Below the pieces are notes generated by a model. That model was not told the DNA's origin, searched no databases, and was given only the letters and a program-made list of their open reading frames with translations. This document shows, in pieces, positions 1 to 3,526 of a DNA stretch of 6,764 nt. This DNA comes from Caulobacteraceae bacterium. Its GTDB lineage: Bacteria; Pseudomonadota; Alphaproteobacteria; Caulobacterales; Caulobacteraceae. Position 1 is the first letter of the stretch. Every line of letters begins with the position of its first letter. Made by a program: the position numbers and the translations under genes. The stretch is from assembly GCA_025351125.1 (NCBI GenBank), contig JANXWN010000140.1, positions 1 through 6,764 on the forward strand. Reading direction: 5' to 3'.

Positions 1-219
1 GTCCGCGCAACGCCGACGGGGGTTTCGGCGATGATCGACGCCTACGGTCGGATCGTGCCGGGAGAAACGCTTCGCCAAGGCGCGTTCGGCGTGATCGACG
101 CGTCTCTGCCGCCCGCCTTACCGCCCACGCCGTTCGATCGATGGGGTGACGGCGCGTTTGCGGTGATGCTGGCGGCGTCATTGATCGGTTTGCGGCACGG
201 GCCCCTCGCCCGCGCCTGA
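1..219 (+). CDS. lnt: Apolipoprotein N-acyltransferase, C-terminal end (5' partial)
   Basis: Reading from base 1, an open frame of 72 codons ends in TGA at 217-219 and enters from outside the window. It begins VRATPTGVSAMIDAYGRI, which matches the conserved stretch near the end of the nitrilase-like domain of Lnt (RAT-N/P-TG-S-A-ID-GR). GVIDASLPP and TPFDRWGD then follow, as in the family. The last part, AFAVMLAASLIGL, is hydrophobic and fits the final membrane helix. Lnt adds the third acyl chain to the N-terminal diacylglyceryl-cysteine of lipoproteins at the periplasmic face of the inner membrane. The catalytic Glu-Lys-Cys residues lie upstream, outside the window, so activity cannot be judged. 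An internal ATG at position 31 would give a shorter frame, but the conserved RATPTGVSA lies before it, so it is not the start. The gene is convergent with the cyclophilin pair, 28 bp away. Confidence 0.88.
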   Translation, partial: VRATPTGVSAMIDAYGRIVPGETLRQGAFGVIDASLPPALPPTPFDRWGDGAFAVMLAASLIGLRHGPLARA

Positions 220-247
220 AGGGTCGTTGACAGCGCGTCAGCAGTTC

Positions 248-706
248 TTAAGCGCTGACGGTCATCGATATAATCATGCCCGGTTCGCGCGGCGGCTCAC
301 CTTTGGGCAGGGCGTCGATGTGATCCATGCCGCCGATCACTTCGCCCCACACCGTGTACTGATTATCCAGAAAATTGGAATCTTTTAGGCAGATGAAGAA
401 CTGGCTGTTGGCGGTGTGGGGGTTGGACGTGCGGGCCATCGAGCAGGCCCCGCGCTTGTGCGGCGCGTCGGAAAATTCGGACTTCAGATTGGGTTTGTCC
501 GAGCCGCCGCTGCCGGTTCCGGTGGGATCGCCGCCCTGCGCCATAAAACCGTCGATGACGCGGTGGAACACCACGCCGTCGTAAAATCCCTCCTGGGCCA
601 ATTCGGTGATCCGCGCCACGTGCCCCGGCGCGAGATCGGGCCGCAAACGAATGGTGACCGGGCCGGTGGCCAAGGTCATGGTCAGGGTCTGTTCGGATTC
701 GGACAT
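248..706 (-). CDS. Cytoplasmic cyclophilin-type peptidyl-prolyl cis-trans isomerase
   Basis: A 152-residue single-domain cyclophilin that catalyses cis-trans isomerisation of X-Pro bonds. There is no signal peptide, so it should act in the cytoplasm. The active-site block FHRVIDGFMAQGGDP (residues 47-61) carries the expected Arg49, Phe54, Met55 and Gln57. ANSQFFI (99-105) and NFLDNQYTVWG (111-121) supply the rest of the binding groove. Phe112 stands where human CypA has Trp121, which is usual in bacterial cyclophilins and generally goes with weak cyclosporin A binding. The length is typical of PpiB-like proteins. I chose the ATG at 706-704. The frame stays open to 814, but that extension overlaps the upstream cyclophilin gene, is arginine-rich and matches nothing in the family. 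The start lies 5 nt after the upstream stop, with AAAGTGAG in the end of that gene as a weak Shine-Dalgarno sequence, so translational coupling is likely. The gene ends in TAA at 250-248. Confidence 0.93.
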   Translation of the reverse strand: MSESEQTLTMTLATGPVTIRLRPDLAPGHVARITELAQEGFYDGVVFHRVIDGFMAQGGDPTGTGSGGSDKPNLKSEFSDAPHKRGACSMARTSNPHTANSQFFICLKDSNFLDNQYTVWGEVIGGMDHIDALPKGEPPREPGMIISMTVSA

Positions 707-711
707 GGAAC

Positions 712-1599
712 TCACTTTACGGGGTTGGAGACTTGGCTGGGGATCTCGAGGTCGCACAGCGAAAAGTCGATGACTTTTTCGGCGGCGATGCGGGCGACGG
801 AGGCGGCGAACCACGCGCCGCGGGTGTCGATCACCCGCACGACCGGGCGTTCGGCGGCGGGGATGTCGGCTAAGACGCGGACTTTCAGCATCGTGTCCAT
901 CGGCGCGACGACTGGCTCGCCGACCTTGATGGCGCGGATGACGTCCAGCCCGGCGATGGCGCGACCGAACGGGCTGTATTGCTGGTCCAACTTGGGCGTC
1001 GGGCCGCGCATCAGATAAAATTGACTATTGCCGCTGTCCGGCTCGGTCGCCCGCGCCATACCACCGACGCCCGAACAAAACGTCGCGTAGGCGCGCACCT
1101 TTTGGTCCGCCGTCAGCACGCCCAAATCCATCGTCTGACTGATCACCGGCAGGGCGCCGATGAAACCCATCTCCAGCCCGCCCGCCTTTTGCACCACGAT
1201 CAGCGGCGTATCGGCGCCACGTCGAAAAGTGAATTCCGCCGGCAGATTGGGCTTGTTCGAGCCGCCGGTTCCCGTGTCGGTGGGATCGCCGGTCTGATCC
1301 ATGAAGCCGTCGATCACCCGGAAAAACCCGCGCCCGTCATAAAAACCCGCGCGTGCGAGGTCGCGCACCTGGACCGCCGACTTTGGGGCGACTTCGGGGT
1401 TGAGCTCAAAGATGATCCGCCCTTTGCTGGTGTCGATCACCAGTACGTTCTGGGGATCGGGCATGCGCCAGTCGGACTCGGTCGGCGCGACGGCGACAGC
1501 CGTCGGGGCGGCAACAGCGGACGCCCTGGACTTTGCAAGCGCGATGGAACTGGCGAAAACGAGCGAGGCGCAAAGCGCCGGAGCAAGACGAACGATCAT
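712..1599 (-). CDS. Secreted (periplasmic) cyclophilin-type peptidyl-prolyl isomerase
   Basis: A 295-residue protein with an N-terminal signal peptide: basic MIVR, then a hydrophobic stretch, with probable signal peptidase I cleavage after ALA at residue 22. An Ala/Thr/Val-rich linker (about 25-40) follows. The cyclophilin domain runs from about 51 to 245, with FFRVIDGFMDQTGDP (92-106) carrying Arg94, Phe99, Met100 and Gln102, and GNSQFYLM (190-197). Between AEF (121-123) and GGMARAT (179-185) lie 55 residues, against 8 in the neighbouring cyclophilin, so this protein has an insertion of about 47 residues. About 50 extra residues also follow the fold at the C terminus. Lys203 occupies the position of the Trp/Phe of the binding pocket. 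It probably assists folding of exported proteins. I chose ATG 1599-1597 over one 12 codons upstream because it begins the signal peptide directly and is preceded by AGGCGG with a 6-nt gap. Its stop is 5 nt before the next cyclophilin. Confidence 0.9.
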   Translation of the reverse strand: MIVRLAPALCASLVFASSIALAKSRASAVAAPTAVAVAPTESDWRMPDPQNVLVIDTSKGRIIFELNPEVAPKSAVQVRDLARAGFYDGRGFFRVIDGFMDQTGDPTDTGTGGSNKPNLPAEFTFRRGADTPLIVVQKAGGLEMGFIGALPVISQTMDLGVLTADQKVRAYATFCSGVGGMARATEPDSGNSQFYLMRGPTPKLDQQYSPFGRAIAGLDVIRAIKVGEPVVAPMDTMLKVRVLADIPAAERPVVRVIDTRGAWFAASVARIAAEKVIDFSLCDLEIPSQVSNPVK

Positions 1600-1636
1600 G
1601 GCGCACCGCCTAAACGGGTCCGGCGCGCGGGGCAAG

Positions 1637-2086
1637 CTAGGCGAAGCTGAATTCGGCGGGAGTCGTGATTGTCAGGCGGGGAAACAAGCCGCGCATGTGA
1701 CCGATATTCCAGGTGATGATCGTCGCGATTCCATGCGTGACCGCCACCTCGCCAATCAATCGGTCATAGAGTCGAGGTCCGATACCGCCACGCTGTGCAT
1801 ACGACCCGATGGCATCGAACGTCTGCGCGGGGGTCAGCCCCAAAACCGCCACCAAAGGCCGGAGCCGCGAAATAGCGGCCCATGCTGACTGGGCCGGCTC
1901 CATGAACGGTGCGCGCGGACCGTCTTTAGTGAGGGTGTTGTAGGCTTCGGCAAAACTATGCGCCGCTCCGGCAAAACGCGCCGATCGGAACCGATTCAAC
2001 AGCGACACCGAGAGCGCGTGGTGTTGGTGCGCTTGGGCGACAATGGCAATCAAGACGTTGCTGTCGAGCAGGGCGTCGACAGTCAA
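1637..2086 (-). CDS. VapC-like PIN-domain toxin (probable endoribonuclease)
   Basis: A 149-residue PIN-domain protein spanning the whole chain. It opens with ALLDSNVLIAIV, where Asp8 is the first metal-binding acid. SFAEAYNTLT supplies Glu47, and GPRLYDRLIGEVAVTHG supplies Asp108. ITWNIGHMRGLFP places Asn127 at the fourth conserved site, which is Asp or Asn in VapC proteins. The key acidic set therefore looks intact and the toxin could be active. VapC toxins are Mg-dependent RNases that cut tRNA or rRNA and stop growth when released from VapB. The target of this one cannot be read from sequence. Translation begins at TTG (2086-2084): it is the only start that includes the essential Asp8 strand in the normal position, it overlaps the antitoxin stop as TTGA, and it follows a strong AGGAGG. 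The gene ends 37 bp before the secreted cyclophilin. VapC family membership is firm; the exact subfamily is not. Confidence 0.88.
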   Translation of the reverse strand: MTVDALLDSNVLIAIVAQAHQHHALSVSLLNRFRSARFAGAAHSFAEAYNTLTKDGPRAPFMEPAQSAWAAISRLRPLVAVLGLTPAQTFDAIGSYAQRGGIGPRLYDRLIGEVAVTHGIATIITWNIGHMRGLFPRLTITTPAEFSFA

Positions 2087-2358
2087 TCGTCCTCCTCACC
2101 GCTGCGCACGGCGTCCAAAGCGGCATTGGCCTCGTCAAGGGTCACCGTTCTCCCCTTCGCGGGGATCACCCACACTCGACCGTTCCGCACCAAGGTCTCC
2201 CCGCCGACGTCAACGTCGCCGCCCGCCGGCACATAACCGCGCAGGGCGTCCTCGACCACCTGAGTGGTCGTCATGCCGGTCAATTTGGCCAACGCGTTCG
2301 CGCGCGCGCGGGCGAACGCCGAGCGGATATTAAGTTGGGCTTGCTGGGCGCGGGGCAT
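2083..2358 (-). CDS. VapB-like antitoxin
   Basis: A 91-residue acidic-tailed protein immediately upstream of the PIN toxin, the usual antitoxin-first order. Residues 9-42 (LNIRSAFARARANALAKL, then TGMTTTQVVEDALRGY) have the pattern of a short beta strand followed by two helices, as in ribbon-helix-helix type VapB DNA-binding domains. Residues 43-72 are beta-rich, and the C-terminal part (TLDEANAALDAVRSGEEDD) is a probable helix and acidic tail that would wrap the toxin. The ATG at 2358-2356 has AAGGA about 8 nt upstream (GAAGGATCCCGCC before ATG). Its stop overlaps the toxin start by 4 nt. Such antitoxins normally neutralise the toxin by direct binding and repress their own operon, often more tightly as a complex. 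Two palindromic elements at 2402-2433 are the natural candidates for its operator. The antitoxin role rests on size, fold pattern and position, not on a motif unique to one subfamily. Confidence 0.82.
   Translation of the reverse strand: MPRAQQAQLNIRSAFARARANALAKLTGMTTTQVVEDALRGYVPAGGDVDVGGETLVRNGRVWVIPAKGRTVTLDEANAALDAVRSGEEDD
2084..2097 (-). promoter_or_regulatory. Ribosome binding site and TTG start of the toxin gene, inside the antitoxin gene
   Basis: The Glu-Glu-Asp-Asp codons that end the antitoxin read GAGGAGGACGAT, so they also form a strong Shine-Dalgarno core (AGGAGG, ending at 2091) with a 4-nt gap to the TTG start at 2086. This decides the toxin start and implies that toxin translation depends on ribosomes finishing the antitoxin. 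The weak TTG codon may keep toxin output below antitoxin output; that part is inference. Confidence 0.7.
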
Positions 2359-2401
2359 GGCGGGATCCTTCGTGCGGCATTGTGAGCCGCCATGGCGCGT
2401 T

Positions 2402-2433
2402 TGGCTAGCCGTTTTTAAAAGTGGCTAGGCCAC
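2402..2433 (-). promoter_or_regulatory. Candidate operator of the toxin-antitoxin operon: two palindromes 20 bp apart
   Basis: The perfect 8-bp palindrome GGCTAGCC (2403-2410) and the interrupted palindrome GTGGC-TAG-GCCAC (2421-2433) share the heptamer TGGCTAG, found at 2402-2408 and 2422-2428 with a period of exactly 20 bp, close to two helical turns. The stretch between them, TTTTTAAAA, is AT-rich and could lie in a promoter, although I cannot place convincing -35 and -10 boxes. The pair lies 44-75 bp before the antitoxin ATG. Paired inverted repeats at about this distance are what ribbon-helix-helix antitoxins usually bind. Binding by this VapB is inferred. Confidence 0.45.
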
Positions 2434-2450
2434 CCCGGAGTGCCGGAGTT

Positions 2451-2480
2451 TCGCCGGCGCTGGTTGAAGTAAGCCGGCGA
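2451..2480. repeat. GC-rich inverted repeat upstream of the antitoxin gene
   Basis: TCGCCGGC (2451-2458) and its exact complement GCCGGCGA (2473-2480) flank a 14-nt loop, giving a strong 8-bp stem. Neither strand has a T-run after it, so it does not look like an intrinsic terminator. It marks the far edge of the vapBC regulatory region and may be a palindromic repeat unit or a mark of the insertion; its function is unknown. Confidence 0.4.
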
Positions 2481-2783
2481 GGCACCTGCGTTCGTCGCGA
2501 AACGATCCGCGTCTATGCCGATCACTTTCGTCCGCAAGGCGCAAAGGGATGGCTGACTATGCCTGGCGCTCTCGCCTTTTGATGCCCCGGATGTCCTGGC
2601 ATCTTAGTGGCGAAAAACTTGATGGCGGCGGCGAAGCCGGACGGAGGGCAGGAAAAACAGCGCCAATAGGTATCGTGTCGCCCGAAGGCCGAAAGGCGAG
2701 GCATCCGAACCCCCGTCCGACCCTGCCCAGCGTGGCCGGGATACGATCAATCCGATTGCGCGTCATTATGCCAACGTTCGCGT

Positions 2784-2963
2784 CTATTTCAGATAGTAGA
2801 AGAGCAACCGAGCTGACGAGACAATCGCCATCGCCGCGTAAAGAGCCACGATGACCCAAAATATTTTCGGATTTTTATCTCTGCTTGCAGAGAATAAACG
2901 AGGAAGGGATATGTCACGATTGCGTAGGCCAAATCCTATTGACCCTCTGGAGAAAAACACCAT
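2784..2963 (-). CDS. Possible small single-helix membrane protein, or remnant of a larger one
   Basis: An open frame of 59 codons, ATG 2963-2961 to TAG 2786-2784. Residues 1-33 are polar and basic, with several Arg/Lys and SRDKNPK just before the membrane. They are followed by a strong hydrophobic segment, IFWVIVALYAAMAIVSSARL (34-53), and an aromatic end, LFYYLK. The basic flank before the helix predicts the N terminus inside. About half of its codons end in G or C (28 of 58 by hand count), unlike the strongly GC-ending codons of gyrA and coaD, which suggests foreign or decaying DNA. The same frame stays open upstream to a TGA at 3029-3027 and encodes plausible protein (GTNPGHFLTKFSFVEWA), but with no ATG, GTG or TTG. 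The ribosome site before the chosen ATG is poor. It may therefore be the tail of a truncated membrane protein. I recognise no family. Confidence 0.35.
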   Translation of the reverse strand: MVFFSRGSIGFGLRNRDISLPRLFSASRDKNPKIFWVIVALYAAMAIVSSARLLFYYLK

Positions 2964-3035
2964 CGCCCATTCAACGAACGAAAATTTCGTCAGGAAGTGA
3001 CCTGGATTGGTGCCATCAGTTCGCGTTCATTCCCC

Positions 3036-3524
3036 TCACCTCACCTTCGCCATCAACCGCTTCTTGACCCCCGCCGGCACGAACGGCGTCACGTCCCCGC
3101 CGAATAGGGCGATCTCCTTGACCAGCCGTGACGCGATCGCTTGATGTCTGGGGTCGGCCATAAGGAACACGGTCTCGATCTCGCGGTCGAGTTGCTGGTT
3201 CATGGCGGTCATCTGGAATTCGAATTCGAAGTCGGCGACGGCGCGTAGGCCGCGTAGGATGACGCCGGCCCCGACGTCCCGGGCGGCGGCCAACGTCAGG
3301 CCTTCGTAGGGATGCACGACGATGTCGGCGCCACCGACCAGGCACGCGGTTTCTTCGCGCAGGATGTCCACCCGTTCATCGAGGGTGAACATCGGGCCCT
3401 TGCCGCTGTTGATCGCCACGCCGATGATCAACCGGTCGACCAGTTTTAACGCCCGTCGGATGAGATCGACGTGGCCATTGTGGATCGGGTCGAACGTGCC
3501 GGGATAGAGGCCGGTTCGCGTCAT
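3036..3524 (-). CDS. coaD: Phosphopantetheine adenylyltransferase
   Basis: A 162-residue bacterial PPAT that transfers AMP from ATP to 4'-phosphopantetheine to give dephospho-CoA, the penultimate step of coenzyme A synthesis, in the cytoplasm. YPGTFDPIHNGHVDLI (7-22) contains the nucleotidyltransferase motif with Thr10 and His18. Lys42 sits at the substrate-binding lysine position. ILRGLRAVADFEFEFQM (89-105) provides Arg91 and the family signature, and ASRLVKEIALFGGDV (131-145) is the C-terminal nucleotide-binding block. The length matches the usual 155-170 residues and nothing essential is missing. The ATG lies 2 nt after the gyrA TAA, and GGAGGGA in the last gyrA codons gives a strong Shine-Dalgarno sequence with a 7-nt gap from GGAGG, so the two genes are cotranscribed and probably translationally coupled. 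The stop is TGA at 3038-3036. Confidence 0.97.
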   Translation of the reverse strand: MTRTGLYPGTFDPIHNGHVDLIRRALKLVDRLIIGVAINSGKGPMFTLDERVDILREETACLVGGADIVVHPYEGLTLAAARDVGAGVILRGLRAVADFEFEFQMTAMNQQLDREIETVFLMADPRHQAIASRLVKEIALFGGDVTPFVPAGVKKRLMAKVR

Positions 3525-3526
3525 GC

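Larger units (their letters stand above)
2359..3035. other. Long gene-poor stretch between coaD and the antitoxin gene
   Basis: About 680 bp hold no recognisable conserved gene. From 2359 to 2480 the sequence is rich in palindromes: GCGGC/GCCGC at 2374-2390, CGCCATGGCG at 2388-2397, the operator pair and the 8-bp stem at 2451-2480. From 2565 to 2700 there are further short inverted repeats: GGCG/CGCC at 2565-2576 followed by TTTT, GATGCC/GGCATC at 2581-2603 with an inner GGA/TCC, and TCGCC/GGCGA at 2678-2699. Overlapping frames of 60-100 codons exist there on both strands but show no domain, no good ribosome site and no consistent codon bias, so I do not call them. From about 2760 to 3030 the DNA becomes clearly more AT-rich and holds the possible 59-codon gene described separately. 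No terminator with a clear T-tract follows coaD. Confidence 0.6.

Noticed and set aside
236..260. CGTCAGC/GCTGACG inverted repeat between lnt and the cytoplasmic cyclophilin, a possible bidirectional terminator
   Set aside because: It has a seven-base stem with an 11-nt loop, overlaps the cyclophilin stop codon, and has no T-tract on either strand. It may be chance.
707..814. Upstream extension of the cytoplasmic cyclophilin to a start at 814
   Set aside because: The extra 36 residues are arginine-rich, overlap the coding end of the upstream cyclophilin in another frame, and match nothing in cyclophilins.
1564..1599. Possible lipoprotein signal (APALCAS) in the secreted cyclophilin
   Set aside because: The residue before Cys is Leu rather than Gly, Ala or Ser, and the Cys sits early in the hydrophobic core. 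Cleavage after ALA fits better.
979..1650. 223-codon open frame on the plus strand opposite the secreted cyclophilin
   Set aside because: It is an Arg/His-rich shadow frame over a well-supported cyclophilin gene.
2549..2859. 100-codon frames on both strands in the gene-poor stretch
   Set aside because: They overlap each other, lack ribosome sites and domains, and coincide with the hairpin-rich sequence, which explains them better.
2978..2990. ACGAAA-A-TTTCGT palindrome downstream of coaD, considered as a terminator
   Set aside because: The centre is one base, so no stable RNA loop can form, and the stem is AT-rich with no T-run after it on the coaD strand.
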